Below, piece after piece: positions 1 through 11,414 of a stretch of DNA of 64,000 nt; position 1 is the stretch's first letter, and each line of letters starts with the position of its first letter. The stretch is taken from assembly GCA_028023455.1 (NCBI GenBank), contig JAQFVV010006197.1, forward strand, positions 15,063,254 through 15,127,253, written 5' to 3'. The DNA is from Epiperipatus broadwayi. Lineage: Eukaryota > Onychophora > Udeonychophora > Euonychophora > Peripatidae. The notes below the pieces were generated by a model. It was not told the DNA's origin and did not search any database. It worked only from the letters and a program-made list of their open reading frames with translations. A program made the position numbers and the translations under genes.

Positions 1-975
1 AATATTATAACAAGAAGTATAATTAAAAAAGAAGTAATATATTACGTTAGATATGTCGATGATAGTTTAGTAATAGGGAATAGAAGGATAGTACATAAAT
101 TATTTAGGAAGTTTAATAATAATGCGGATAATATCCGTTTTACTATGAAGGAAATTGATAATGAGATTAGATATCTAGATATTGAGATGTTTTTGAGTCA
201 AGATGGAAATATTGTGATTAGGCATTTTGTTAAAGATGATAAATTGAGAAAAATTATACCAATTGATTCAAGGCAGCCATGGATACAAAAGATGAATGTA
301 ATAAAGAATTTTAAATATAAAAATGATAAATTTAACACTGATAGAAATTTTGCTAAATTGCAAAAAGAAAAATTTAAACAAGATTATGTAAAATGCGGAT
401 ATGGGATAAGACATATTAATAGTATTTTTATAGGAAATTATAAAAAGAGAAATAAGAGAAATGATAATAAAGATAAGAAGAAATGGATTAAAATTTCATA
501 TTTACCTAATGTATACAAAATTTTATGTAAAAAAAGGAAAAAATATTTGGATGAAAATATTAATGTGGGATGGGCCAATAGTAGAAATTTAGATAAGTTA
601 ATAACTAATTATAGGTTAATAGATGAGATACAATATAAAAGGGGAATGGTTTATAAAATTACTTGTAAATTTTGTAATATGGTTTATTATGGGCAGACAG
701 CAAAGCAATTGAGCGAAAGAGCTAAGGAACATAATGGTGCTATCGATAGGAAAGATGATAAGTCAGCATTATATGTTCATTATTTGCAAACTGGACATAA
801 AATTAATTGTACTGATAGTATAAGGGCTTTAAATTATATAAAAGATGTTAATAGACGCAGATTATATGAAACAAATTATATTATGTATAATAAAACTAAT
901 TGTATGAATATATATAAGGCGTCTATTGGAATGAATAATAAATGGTTGATGAAAAAAGAATGGATAGATAACTGA
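1..975 (+). CDS. Partial PLE reverse transcriptase/GIY-YIG ORF (upstream tandem copy)
   Basis: The frame is open from the first base of the window (N-I-I-T-R-S...) to the TGA at 973-975. It equals the last 325 codons of the ORF at 1434-3881. It contains the catalytic YVDD of the reverse transcriptase (codons at about 52-63), the connecting region and the whole GIY-YIG endonuclease. The Met at 145 is an internal codon of the full protein and not a real start. This copy lacks the 5' half of the gene at least within the window, so alone it cannot make an active enzyme. It works as the upstream pseudo-LTR of the tandem and may supply promoter or leader sequence to the complete copy. Confidence 0.88.
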   Translation, partial: NIITRSIIKKEVIYYVRYVDDSLVIGNRRIVHKLFRKFNNNADNIRFTMKEIDNEIRYLDIEMFLSQDGNIVIRHFVKDDKLRKIIPIDSRQPWIQKMNVIKNFKYKNDKFNTDRNFAKLQKEKFKQDYVKCGYGIRHINSIFIGNYKKRNKRNDNKDKKKWIKISYLPNVYKILCKKRKKYLDENINVGWANSRNLDKLITNYRLIDEIQYKRGMVYKITCKFCNMVYYGQTAKQLSERAKEHNGAIDRKDDKSALYVHYLQTGHKINCTDSIRALNYIKDVNRRRLYETNYIMYNKTNCMNIYKASIGMNNKWLMKKEWIDN

Positions 976-1308
976 TGTGGATGATTGTTTGGAATGCATT
1001 TTACGAAATGAAGATTTAAATTATAGTAGAGTTGTATAAGTTATATGATAATATAGGCTGTCCAATTCAGTTTCAGCTGTTCTATATGAATTGTTTATAC
1101 TAATTGTATATTTCTTTTATTCTTTTGTCTTTTATTTTTTACTTATCATGTATTAACATAGATGTCGCTATGTATATGTAGTCGTAGTATTTTTGGAAGA
1201 CATGTTTGAAAAGGGCAAAAAATAAATTTGCCGAAAAAGGCTTTTTATATAATTAATATAAGTGTTATGTTTTGTTGTTTATAAATATGTTTTTATAACA
1301 TTTTATTT

Positions 1309-1433
1309 GATTTCGAAGGATTAGTACAACATAAAAAACGAAAAAGAAAAAGGTATTTTCCGTTTTCTTCTGTTTTAAGTATTGTTAATTTTCAATTAAT
1401 AACGTTACCTTTGGATTTTACTACGTTTGCAAT
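1309..1433 (+). promoter_or_regulatory. Unique 5' leader of the full PLE copy
   Basis: This is the non-repeated stretch between the upstream pseudo-LTR and the ATG at 1434. It is A/T-rich. I see no convincing hammerhead core (CTGANGA...GAAA) here or at 976-1308, although such motifs are known at this position in other PLEs. Calling it a leader rests on position only. Confidence 0.45.
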
Positions 1434-3881
1434 ATGGAACATTTGTGGAAATACATGAAGGATAATTTGGATTTGTTTAGGATGAATAAGATTAAAAAGT
1501 TAACTAAATTGTGCTTATATATGGAGAAAATTAAGGGCCAATTATCATATCTAAATAATTGTAAATTATATAAGATCATTCCTAAGTCATGTGTGATTAG
1601 TCTCAAACGGAATAAAAAGATATCAAATAATCCTAAATTGATTTATAGATTGGAAAATTATCTGTTACAGAATTTTATTAATGAGAAATACTATATCTAT
1701 AGATGTTCATTGAATAAATTTAAAAGTTTACATAAAACAGTAAAATCAATTTTGAAAGTGATAAAGATTTGGGATACTTTCAAAAGTTTTCTAAATAATT
1801 ACCGTAATAAATGGAATTATAAAATTAATATTAAATACGCTAAAAAATGGGAATGGTTTTTTAAAAAATTTAATTATGCAAGATCATATAGAAGTGATAA
1901 TGTCCGGAAGTTGGATAGTAAATACAGGGAATGTATAAATCTAAATTCGAATAATTATATAAATTTAACGGATTATAAATTTTCAACTGAACAAAGTATT
2001 TTATTGAATAAAAATCCATTTTTTATTCCATTTATAGACAAAGATATAAAGAAAAAAATAACCACGGATATTGAATTGGCACATATATCATATGAGGAAA
2101 AAAAGAAACTGCATTGTGTTTTGAATAGTCATTTATATGAACTTGATATATCTGTTAGAGATTATAACTACAGAAGAATAATAGATGAAATTAAGAATGT
2201 ATGTAATGTGTATAAATTAACAATATGTAAAGAAGATAAAGGTTGTCGTTTTGTTGTGATATATAATAGGGATTATCATGATAAAATAGATCTGGTAATA
2301 AAAAAAGAGGGATATATTGGATTGTCTAAAGACCCTACAAATATGATAAAGACTAAATATGTAAATTTATTAAAAAAGATGAAAATTTGTAGATTTATTG
2401 ATGATGGGAAGTATAATTGTTTATATCCTAGGTCATATGAGAATCCATATATATTTGGTAAGATTAAGACACATAAAGAAGGTAACCCTTTAAGATTACT
2501 ATTCAATTTTAGTGATTTTATATTGAATAAATTTTGTAAATATTTGAACGGGTGGATAGCTAATGTGATTGGTTATGGGCAGTATTGTATAAAAAATACA
2601 GAGGCCATTATTGATGAATTGAATAAGTTGAAAGTAAATAGAAATCATAGTATTTTTGTGATGGATATAGAGTCAATGTATCCTAGTATTCCTAGATTGA
2701 AAAGTATCGATGTAGTAATAAAGGCATTATCGCTACACATTACTGATGATAACATTATTAATATAATAAAGGAAAGTTTAATTTTGATAAATAACAGTTT
2801 GTTTTTTAAATATAATAATCAATTTTGGGAAATAAATAAGGGATGGGTAATGGGATGTGCAATTAGTGGGTTAATGGCATCGGTTTTTATTAATGATATG
2901 GAAAACAATATTATAACAAGAAGTATAATTAAAAAAGAAGTAATATATTACGTTAGATATGTCGATGATAGTTTAGTAATAGGGAATAGAAGGATAGTAC
3001 ATAAATTATTTAGGAAGTTTAATAATAATGCGGATAATATCCGTTTTACTATGAAGGAAATTGATAATGAGATTAGATATCTAGATATTGAGATGTTTTT
3101 GAGTCAAGATGGAAATATTGTGATTAGGCATTTTGTTAAAGATGATAAATTGAGAAAAATTATACCAATTGATTCAAGGCAGCCATGGATACAAAAGATG
3201 AATGTAATAAAGAATTTTAAATATAAAAATGATAAATTTAACACTGATAGAAATTTTGCTAAATTGCAAAAAGAAAAATTTAAACAAGATTATGTAAAAT
3301 GCGGATATGGGATAAGACATATTAATAGTATTTTTATAGGAAATTATAAAAAGAGAAATAAGAGAAATGATAATAAAGATAAGAAGAAATGGATTAAAAT
3401 TTCATATTTACCTAATGTATACAAAATTTTATGTAAAAAAAGGAAAAAATATTTGGATGAAAATATTAATGTGGGATGGGCCAATAGTAGAAATTTAGAT
3501 AAGTTAATAACTAATTATAGGTTAATAGATGAGATACAATATAAAAGGGGAATGGTTTATAAAATTACTTGTAAATTTTGTAATATGGTTTATTATGGGC
3601 AGACAGCAAAGCAATTGAGCGAAAGAGCTAAGGAACATAATGGTGCTATCGATAGGAAAGATGATAAGTCAGCATTATATGTTCATTATTTGCAAACTGG
3701 ACATAAAATTAATTGTACTGATAGTATAAGGGCTTTAAATTATATAAAAGATGTTAATAGACGCAGATTATATGAAACAAATTATATTATGTATAATAAA
3801 ACTAATTGTATGAATATATATAAGGCGTCTATTGGAATGAATAATAAATGGTTGATGAAAAAAGAATGGATAGATAACTGA
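1434..3881 (+). CDS. PLE polyprotein: reverse transcriptase with GIY-YIG endonuclease
   Basis: An intact 815-residue ORF of the Penelope class, which makes cDNA primed on cleaved target DNA. The N-terminal ~220 residues are Lys/Asn-rich with no domain I recognise. Reverse transcriptase follows: the KIKTHKEGNPLR segment, motif A FVMDIESMYPS with catalytic D411, motif B GWVMGCAISG (470-479), and motif C YVDD (509-512) with both aspartates. After a basic connector comes a GIY-YIG nuclease: VYKITCKFC from 708 with the CxxC usual in PLEs, YYG at 720-722, Arg731 and catalytic Glu781 in YET. The ATG at 1434 is the first Met of the frame. Length and motif order fit EN(+) PLEs. No frameshift or stop is seen, so it could be active. 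Codon use is extremely A/T-biased like the surroundings. Confidence 0.95.
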   Translation: MEHLWKYMKDNLDLFRMNKIKKLTKLCLYMEKIKGQLSYLNNCKLYKIIPKSCVISLKRNKKISNNPKLIYRLENYLLQNFINEKYYIYRCSLNKFKSLHKTVKSILKVIKIWDTFKSFLNNYRNKWNYKINIKYAKKWEWFFKKFNYARSYRSDNVRKLDSKYRECINLNSNNYINLTDYKFSTEQSILLNKNPFFIPFIDKDIKKKITTDIELAHISYEEKKKLHCVLNSHLYELDISVRDYNYRRIIDEIKNVCNVYKLTICKEDKGCRFVVIYNRDYHDKIDLVIKKEGYIGLSKDPTNMIKTKYVNLLKKMKICRFIDDGKYNCLYPRSYENPYIFGKIKTHKEGNPLRLLFNFSDFILNKFCKYLNGWIANVIGYGQYCIKNTEAIIDELNKLKVNRNHSIFVMDIESMYPSIPRLKSIDVVIKALSLHITDDNIINIIKESLILINNSLFFKYNNQFWEINKGWVMGCAISGLMASVFINDMENNIITRSIIKKEVIYYVRYVDDSLVIGNRRIVHKLFRKFNNNADNIRFTMKEIDNEIRYLDIEMFLSQDGNIVIRHFVKDDKLRKIIPIDSRQPWIQKMNVIKNFKYKNDKFNTDRNFAKLQKEKFKQDYVKCGYGIRHINSIFIGNYKKRNKRNDNKDKKKWIKISYLPNVYKILCKKRKKYLDENINVGWANSRNLDKLITNYRLIDEIQYKRGMVYKITCKFCNMVYYGQTAKQLSERAKEHNGAIDRKDDKSALYVHYLQTGHKINCTDSIRALNYIKDVNRRRLYETNYIMYNKTNCMNIYKASIGMNNKWLMKKEWIDN

Positions 3882-4215
3882 TGTGGATGATTGTTTGGAA
3901 TGCATTTTACGAAATGAAGATTTAAATTATAGTAGAGTTGTATAAGTTATATGATAATATAGGCTGTCCAATTCAGTTTCAGCTGTTCTATATGAATTGT
4001 TTATACTAATTGTATATTTCTTTTATTCTTTTGTCTTTTATTTTTTACTTATCATGTATTAACATAGATGTCGCTATGTATATGTAGTCGTAGTATTTTT
4101 GGAAGACATGTTTGAAAAGGGCAAAAAATAAATTTGCCGAAAAAGGCTTTTTATATAATTAATATAAGTGTTATGTTTTGTTGTTTATAAATATGTTTTT
4201 ATAACATTTTATTTC
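2907..4215 (+). repeat. Downstream pseudo-LTR of the PLE tandem
   Basis: Direct repeat of 1-1308. It covers the 3' half of the ORF plus about 330 bp of 3' non-coding sequence. The repeat ends where the first copy reads ...TTTATTTG and the second ...TTTATTTC. Confidence 0.92.
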
Positions 4216-5540
4216 ATTTCATTACTTTATAATGTCTTAACAGGAAGTAGTTCAAGTTTTAGAAATGGAGTTAAAACAATTTTTTTTTTTACTTTATTAA
4301 ATATTTTTATTGGCAATTGTAAAAAATAAAAATCGTTTTGTTATTTTTATAAAAGTTTTTCATTTATAAATTTATATTTCTAAGAAATTAGTTAAAAATT
4401 GTAAAAATATATTCTAGAATAAAGATTTAATTTTTAAAATAAAAAAAATTGAAAATTTAACCCAAACGCCAAAGTAACAGAGTGACAAAAAGTTTAGGAT
4501 AAATAGGTTAAAAAAAACAACCTGTTTAAACATTATATTTCACATTTTATTTTGCATTTTTATCCATTATCATTTAATCAACTTTGTAAAAAAAATTTAA
4601 AACATTATACCATATTCTAAAATTTATTAATACAAACCCTTGTGATTTGTTAATCTTTAATTTCAGACATTATCTTGCCAAGTATTTTTATTCCAGTATT
4701 GTTAATAACATACTTTTTTTAAATTATTTTGCTGCAGACAAAAAATCACTATCTGCAAATATTGCAATATTATCAACAACCCTGAATGTCTAAACAAAAC
4801 TTTATCCAATATTAATTCTATTGTTTTCTATGTAAACATATAAAATAATATTCAGATATAAAAATATTTAATAAATAAATGGTTAATTTTTTGATTCAAC
4901 ATGTGTAATATAAAGTTAAATTTAGAATTTTATGACTCATAAATCACTATTTAATTTATATAGCATTTCCAAGATGTCAGTGTTAAAATACTTTTCTTAT
5001 CTTTTATGGAAAATAGTATATGGTTAAGCAAATAAAGAGATAACACCACTCCTATGTATTTGTTAAGTTTCTGATGTTAAGTTCTAAACAACATGAAAAC
5101 TCTGGTTCTGAAGCAAAATAAGTAAAATGTCAGAATATGACAATATTTGATATAATACATATGGATTCATATGATCTAAAATTATACAATTTATATTACA
5201 TAGTTTTTTTTTTTTTTACATATATACACATACTTAAATGAAAATATTCAATTTTTCTCCATTTTATATATTTGTAATGTTTTTAATACATTTGATTTTA
5301 ATATTTTCACTATATTAAAAAATTCTAAGTATTATCGTTATGGCACAATGGTAAAAAAAAAAAAAAAAAACAAGTTTTATCTATAGTGCCTTTTAAGTGC
5401 AATTTATAATAATATATGATTATTAAATACAACTTCTTTCAATATGCATGGCAAATCTTAAGATCAATATTTCATTGTTTGTTTTCAACTGAATATTATT
5501 AATAATTATAATTTTTAACAATTATCAATATACTAAAAGG
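4216..5540. other. A/T-rich intergenic stretch
   Basis: No ORF, RNA gene or repeat that I can support. It holds only homopolymer runs (T-run near 5206, A-run near 5353). Confidence 0.6.
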
Positions 5541-5710
5541 TATTCGGATTCCTAAGCTTCTCTTTTTCACAATACACTTAACAAAATTCATTATTTCATC
5601 CATCAATTTCATATATTGAACTCTTTGTGAATTTTTAACAATATTTTCTAGCAACATTTCCAGTCCAGTCCCATTTCAGTTTCTTAATTCTTTCAAGGAT
5701 GTCAGTAATA

Positions 5711-6194
5711 AACAGGCAAAAACTCTCCATATAGTAGTGCCACCTTGTGCTAACCAGAGTAATCAATGGATGCTAGAAAGTTTGTGCATAAAATCCCCAT
5801 CTAGTGTCTACTCATCCAATATCCCCAGACTAGTTTCTGGCCTGTGGCCTTTGTCAGTGAGGAGCCTTGGATCTGAGAGCACTGCACCTAAATCTTAGGA
5901 TCTAATGCAACCCTCCAGCAGCCACCTTTTATCTCTACTTCACTACAAAACAATGAGAATGAAATTGAAAACACAATAATATTTTCAATCTAAGCTCACT
6001 GACGAAGGCCACAGGCCAGAAACTAGTTTGGGGATATTGGATGAGTAGGCACTAGATGGGGATTTTATGCACAAGCCTTCTGGCATCCATTGATTACTCT
6101 GGTTAGCACAAGGTGGCACTACTATATGAAGAGTTTTTGCCTGTTTACTAACAGTTATGTGCTAGCATGAGATGGTGATCATGTGATGTTTAGT
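5711..6194. repeat. Fold-back element with ~150-bp inverted arms and 13-bp target duplication
   Basis: The left arm (5711 to about 5860) begins AACAGGCAAAAACTCTCC. The right arm (about 5996-6154) is its inverted copy and ends with AGAGTTTTTGCCTGTT. A non-repeated tail (6155-6194) ends GGTGATCATGTGATG. The unit is flanked by GATGTCAGTAATA at 5698-5710 and 6195-6207, so it interrupts the RTE-like LINE. No ORF is present. Each arm carries a CTGAC(A/G)A-AGGCC-ACA-GGCC-AGAAAC block on one strand. A shortened relative lies at 47660-47746. Confidence 0.82.
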
Positions 6195-6325
6195 GATGTC
6201 AGTAATACCTATTTATTCTATCTATCCAAGTATTTCATTTTTGATCCTTCTTGTTATTTCTAATATACATCTCTTAATACTTCACTGAGTGATCAAATTC
6301 ATAAATAAAAACTAATATAACACAT

Positions 6326-6952
6326 AATAAATAAAATAAAGTCATATATCACGTGACTTAATTTGATAAGCTTGTAATTATAAACTAAAGAGCATGCTAA
6401 TAGCTCTAACAAGCTTTATAGATAAATGCCGCAAGAGAAAGCATATAAAATCTCTATCTAGAAATTCTCTAGAAATTATTTCTCTCATGACATTTATTGA
6501 TAAAACTTGTTAGAGCTATTAGCAAGCTTTTTATTTTAATTTATAATTACAAGCTTATCAAATTAAGTCACGTGATGTATGACTTTATTTTATTTACTAT
6601 TATAGTTTTGCTTTTAAGTCTTAAGTGATGTTATACTGCTAAGGCTATTAATATATGGTATGGTTGAAAAAGATTTCTCAGACCCATATAGCCATTTAAG
6701 TTAAATAGCTGGATTTGAAGACATGTAGGTGTCTAAAATTTTCAGATTTTCTACTTAAAAGTTAACTATCAGATAAGTCCTGGCTTTGAATTGATATTTT
6801 GGATCTAGTCTCTGAAATATCCTAGTGCCTCACTGAGGAAAGCCAATAGCTAGAATCTGATCTGGGGATAATTTCTAGATAGAGATTTTAAATGCTTTCT
6901 CTTGCGGCATTTACTGATAAAGCGAGCTATTAGCACGCTCTTTATTTTAGTG
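6326..6952. repeat. Composite fold-back insertion with 11-bp target duplication
   Basis: Inserted in the same LINE. The duplication ATATAACACAT occurs at 6315-6325 and 6953-6963. The inside is layered. Arms of about 110 bp at 6330-6440 and 6485-6600 are inverted (sharing CACGTGACTTAATTTGATAA). The segment 6385-6480 is repeated inverted again at about 6868-6950 (sharing ATGCCGCAAGAGAAAGCAT). The block near 6830-6870 resembles the inner part of the element at 5711-6194 (CTGAGGAAAGCC...ATCTGGGGAT). It looks like a fold-back unit that picked up a second unit. Confidence 0.75.
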
Positions 6953-9500
6953 ATATAACACATCTATTAAAAATTTTGCTTTCCCGATAAATGGAATATT
7001 TCCTTTAATAGTTAAGTTATTCCATCAGTTTACTTCTATTAATTTCATCTATTAGGTTCCTGTCTGTGTTAATAATCTAACAAAATATATGTAATTATTA
7101 GCCTTTTCTAATACAGGTTTATTGATCTTTATTTGTTTCTAAGAAAATTCATTAGACATTACATGAGACTTTTCAGCAATTATTTTTAGTCCTATTTTCT
7201 TATTCTTATCTGATAACACTTGAAACATCTGCTGAACCTCTAAAGTATTATTTGTAAAACCAATCTCATCAGTTGCAAAATCTAGATGATTTCAATAATT
7301 TCCATTTACTTTTTCTTTCTTTAATTTCCCATTTTAAACCATATTTCTTATAAAACTGCAATAAAAAGTTTTTAAAACATAGAACCACACTATTGTACAC
7401 ATTTTTTCATGGTAATCTTTTTACCCTAACCATACAATTTATATCATTGCTGTTTTATTTTGATATATATTCTTCAAAATATAATATTCTAGGTCTATAT
7501 CTTGATGATTTAATGATTTGATCATAGAAATGAGAATCAAATGTCTTCATAATCTACAAATCCAAAGCATATTAGTAACTCATATCAATGCAGCTTATTC
7601 TTTTGGTTGATTAAAAATCCAAAATTAATTGTACATGAGTTGTATTTAACTTGGTAAAAAATTTGTGAAAAACTTATACATTTGTATTTTAATATGTTCT
7701 TTATCATCTTTCTTTATTATTACTACTGTATCCTACTAGTCATCAGGTATATCTTTAGCATTTAAGTAAATAATTTTGCCACAGTTTTTCTATTATTTTA
7801 CATGTTTGTTTTAAGATATCAATAATAATACCATCACTTCCTGAAGCTTTTTCCTTCTTCATAGATTTAATTGTATGTCTCACTTCATGTAAAATGCTAA
7901 GCAACTTGAAAGATATAATATCTACATAAGATACTTTGTTTTCTGGTTCTTTCTTATGACATAATTATTTATAGAACTCTTCCATATATTTCACAATGAC
8001 ATATTTCTTTTTAGTAATAGTTCCATGTTTTCTTCTTATTGCAGAAATAAAGTTTCCTTTCAGTACCAAGATGATAGTCTTTTATTTTCTTCTATAGTTT
8101 ACCTTGCCAATTTCAAAATTATATTTTCTTATACTATTATTAATTATTCATACCATTTTACAAAACTTTGTAGATATTCAATTCTTCTTAATGGATCTTT
8201 TAAAGAAAATTTTATATTCCTTCTTTTCTTTGTACATTGTCTTCTCTCAGTAAAAAAAATATTGGTTTGTTGCTTTTTTTGTATCAGCTATCTTTTTTTT
8301 TTCCAGTACTGAATACGGTATCAGTGATGTTCATATTGATTTCAATTAAATCTAAATCATCTTCAAAGTAAGTTAATATTTTAAAACATTTGAAAGTTAT
8401 AATTTAAATTCATTGAGTATTTCTGAAGATTAGAAATATCAACTGCTAATATTAACTTTTTCATAGTTTATGTCTCTAGTTTTGCATTAGCACATCTTAC
8501 ATCTCACTAATCAATGATCACTTCCTGTGATGAATCTTAAAAACATTACAATCTTGAAATACATATTTTCTGTTACTCAAAATACAATCAAGATCTGCTG
8601 TACCTTCATGTCAATTTCCTTTCAGCATTTTTTTTAAAAAAAATTCATAATATACATTTTTTTTTCTTTTACAAATTTCACAATCTGTATCCTCTTTCAT
8701 TTTTATCACCATAATCAAATTTACTCACTGCACTTTAATCTATCCCCATGATAATTTAAAAATATTGCTTAGTCTGATCAAAAATATTTTGTACATCCAT
8801 ATAAAAATCATCTCTTCCTTCATCACATTGAGAAAAACCTAAATATCTGTGTTTGATATATTCCATTAAGTTGAATAATCTTGCCACTCTGTTTGATATA
8901 CTATCAATCTCTACAATATTATTCTTCAACTTTTATTTATAAAGAATCTCATTTTCACTCGTACTTCCAATATTTAGGCCTTTGTAGCAAAGTACATGTC
9001 TACTTTCTAAATCAACTGTCTGTTTATCTTTTTTTCTAATTTCAAAAATCTAATAAAGACACATTCAATAAAAAATAGTTCTTAGATTGTGGGTACATCG
9101 GCAGTGACTATTAGTCATTGCCTTGTTTAGCAACTTATTGCCTCCTTAGAATAAGGACCATAATTGTCTATTATGATTGTAAAAATTTAAAAAAGACAAA
9201 GAAATTAGTCACATACATATTCACACTACCTTCGAGAAAACTCAATTGATATTTCAATTAAAAATTATCTGGCAACTGAGAAGAAAGACCATGATATTTC
9301 TCAAACTCAGAGGCGTAAAGTCAACAAACCCACTACGTTGGCTGATGCATGTTGGTGAGCAATCCATTTACATTCATTTAGTACATAATAATCACATAGT
9401 AATAATAGTTGCAACAACAAGAATGTATAGAGTGGACATTAGGAATTTTCCTTGCTCAGTTGTTTTAAGACTTCAAAGAGAAATTAAAGTGTCCAGTTTC

Positions 9501-11140
9501 AGCAGCCTAAACTGAAATATTAACTAGTAAAAAAAATTTCTGAAATGATCTGGAAACAAAAAACAATTGCTGATAAGGTATTCTAACTACTATACTCTAT
9601 TACTGATAACTGTTTTATTCACATTAACACACATATATAAGAATAATATATCACTAATTTAGTATACTTCCATGCATGCATTAAATGTCTAGGTTCTATA
9701 ACAATCAGTTATGTAAGCATTGATTGAGTCAATGAACGTTAAAGTTTCTGATTAAAAAAGCTTTATTACTGACTTCAAAATTGAACAAAATGGCTTGAGT
9801 TTAAAACCTTAAGTTTTGGAAATTTCAAGTCATCTCAGATATTACATTTATAAAATGGTTAATGAACAAAAAGTCATGCAATGATTTACCATGAATTAAA
9901 GACAATTTTTCAGAAAATATTCATTAGCCCTGACATATAATAACCAAAGACTATATCTACATAACCAATCTCAATATTACTTTTTTATCATATCTGCCTT
10001 ACTTTAATTTACTTATATAACTGACTATGACCGATGATAAAAAGTAATCACAAAAAATCTTTATTTGTATGCATGTCTATATTATATAATATACATAAGG
10101 TTAGGTTTATCAGCTTAACAAAATAATGAAAGTTTCTACTGATTATATTTTGGATAATATTATATTAGCTATCTCTAAATATACATTGTTATAAATACTG
10201 TGATCATAAAATGTGTTGTATGTGTAATGTTTTAACTTTAAAGTTCATTAAATAAATACATACTTGATCAAAATGATAAATTAAATTAATGCAAACAAAA
10301 TAATATAGACAAAAAAAAAAAAGAAGGAAGGCTAATAACAAAATTGAAAAATTCAAATAAAAGTATTAGAGACAAAGAAAAGAAATAGTTAAAAAAAAAC
10401 TCTACAAGTTACAATAATATATTTTAACAAAAGCTATAAACTTATTTATAAAATTAAGTCCTATTTTTCTTTAATAAAGTCCACATTAACTATTTCATAA
10501 ATTGCAACTTAATTTTTTTTTCTTTAACATATATTTAATTAGGTCAGAGCAAGTTTATTGTTAAATGTAAATTTTTTTTTTTCAAAATATGGTATATTTT
10601 ATTACAGATGCTCTGTGTCTGCTAGAATTTTAACAACAGTTTGCTCTTTTTATAAATGGCGACAAGTTAGAAGAAATTTACATCGTGAATTTTTAGTAAA
10701 TTGCATCATTTGTTTTTATTGCTGTTTCCCTTGTCATGACAGACTGATTGTAATTGTTGCAGGTTAAGCAACTTTTCTAATTTAGATGTTGATTGTCATA
10801 GTGATTGTTTGTTGTATACCCCCAGATATCTATCTAAATTAGGAATTTCATTTAAAATCCAGTATATAAAGTTTATTTATCATTCCAGTCTTAATAAATT
10901 AATTTGTTTTCAGATACACACAGTATACAGACTATTTCCTATCTGATACTAAAAAATTCTTAGCATATGACAGATTATGCGATGGGCTACTAACCAATTG
11001 AACTCAGTAATAATATTGAATTATCATTTATCGACTTTATTTCTAAAAAAAAAAAAATGAGGCACAACCAAGATAGATTTATTTATAAATGAATAAATAA
11101 TGTATACAAACTTATCTTTTAAGTGAAAAATACAACTAAA
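9501..11140. other. A/T-rich stretch, nothing recognised
   Basis: Both strands show only short chance ORFs, including 10558-10767. No supported gene or repeat. Confidence 0.55.
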
Positions 11141-11148
11141 AACAATTA

Positions 11149-11409
11149 CATTCATATCGGCCTTTCAAGCCAATTGTGCAAACGCTTTGCGAGTGTTAAA
11201 TAATAAATGAATACCCTCTGACCAATACAAGATATAGAATTTATGCAGGAATAAAAAGAATCCTCTTATTCCTACGACTCAAATATTTATATATGAGCAA
11301 ATCTGAAGTACTGGCACAGAAGGCGTGACGATAGAACGGTCACTTTAAATTACTATATACAATGTCTGAATGAATGACGCTGAATTGGCTTGAAAGGCCG
11401 ATATGAATG
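11149..11409. mobile_element. 261-bp MITE with TA target duplication
   Basis: The termini are perfect inverted repeats. Left starts CATTCATATCGGCC and runs through CTTTCAAGCCAATT; right is its exact complement. With flanking bases the identity is 32 of 32 (11144-11175 against 11383-11414). TA lies directly outside both ends (11147-11148 and 11410-11411), as in Tc1/mariner-type elements. The core is richer in G+C than its surroundings and has no ORF. The ends begin CATTC like the MITE at 27876-28066. Confidence 0.82.
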
Positions 11410-11414
11410 TAATT

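Larger units (their letters stand above)
1..4215 (+). mobile_element. Penelope-like retroelement (family A), partial tandem of two copies
   Basis: A PLE in the tandem arrangement characteristic of this class. Positions 1-1308 repeat 2907-4215 with no difference that I saw except one A in a run (five A at about 1234, six at about 4140). The first copy is cut by the window edge and holds only the 3' half of the ORF. The second holds the complete ORF at 1434-3881. The direct repeats act like pseudo-LTRs flanking the unique 5' part (1309-2906). Near-identity of the repeats and an intact ORF point to recent insertion. After 4215 the sequence turns into unrelated A/T-rich DNA. The left border and any target duplication lie outside the window. 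Confidence 0.93.
5541..9500 (-). mobile_element. Degraded RTE-like LINE, antisense, interrupted by two fold-back insertions
   Basis: Read on the minus strand this is a decayed non-LTR retrotransposon of the RTE-like kind often annotated as 'craniofacial development protein 2-like'. Around 8640-8840 the minus strand reads fragments such as DVQNIF and GDKNERGYRL, matching the AP-endonuclease segment of that family. Near 7830-7860 it reads MKKEKASGSDGI, matching the start of the reverse transcriptase (KxxGxDGI). At 5600-5710 and 6195-6320 it carries the C-terminal segment also seen at 46660-47100. The 5' portion near 9060-9500 resembles 40330-40860. Many stops and frameshifts make it a pseudogene. 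The ORF-like stretches here (for example 8025-8312 +) are shadows. Confidence 0.72.

Noticed and set aside
145-975. Separate 276-aa gene with its own start
   Set aside because: The frame is open upstream to base 1 and identical to the 3' part of the 1434-3881 ORF. The Met is internal.
976-1433. Search for a hammerhead ribozyme in the PLE family-A pseudo-LTR
   Set aside because: CTGATGTGG...ACGAAATG near 973-1008 only superficially resembles the core (CTGATGT, no proper stem II). I do not call it.
1421-2506. Minus-strand ORFs at 1421-1606 and 2276-2506
   Set aside because: They are antisense shadows of the PLE polyprotein.
8025-8312. 95-aa Phe/Leu-rich ORF
   Set aside because: It lies antisense to the RTE-like LINE remnant and has no domain.
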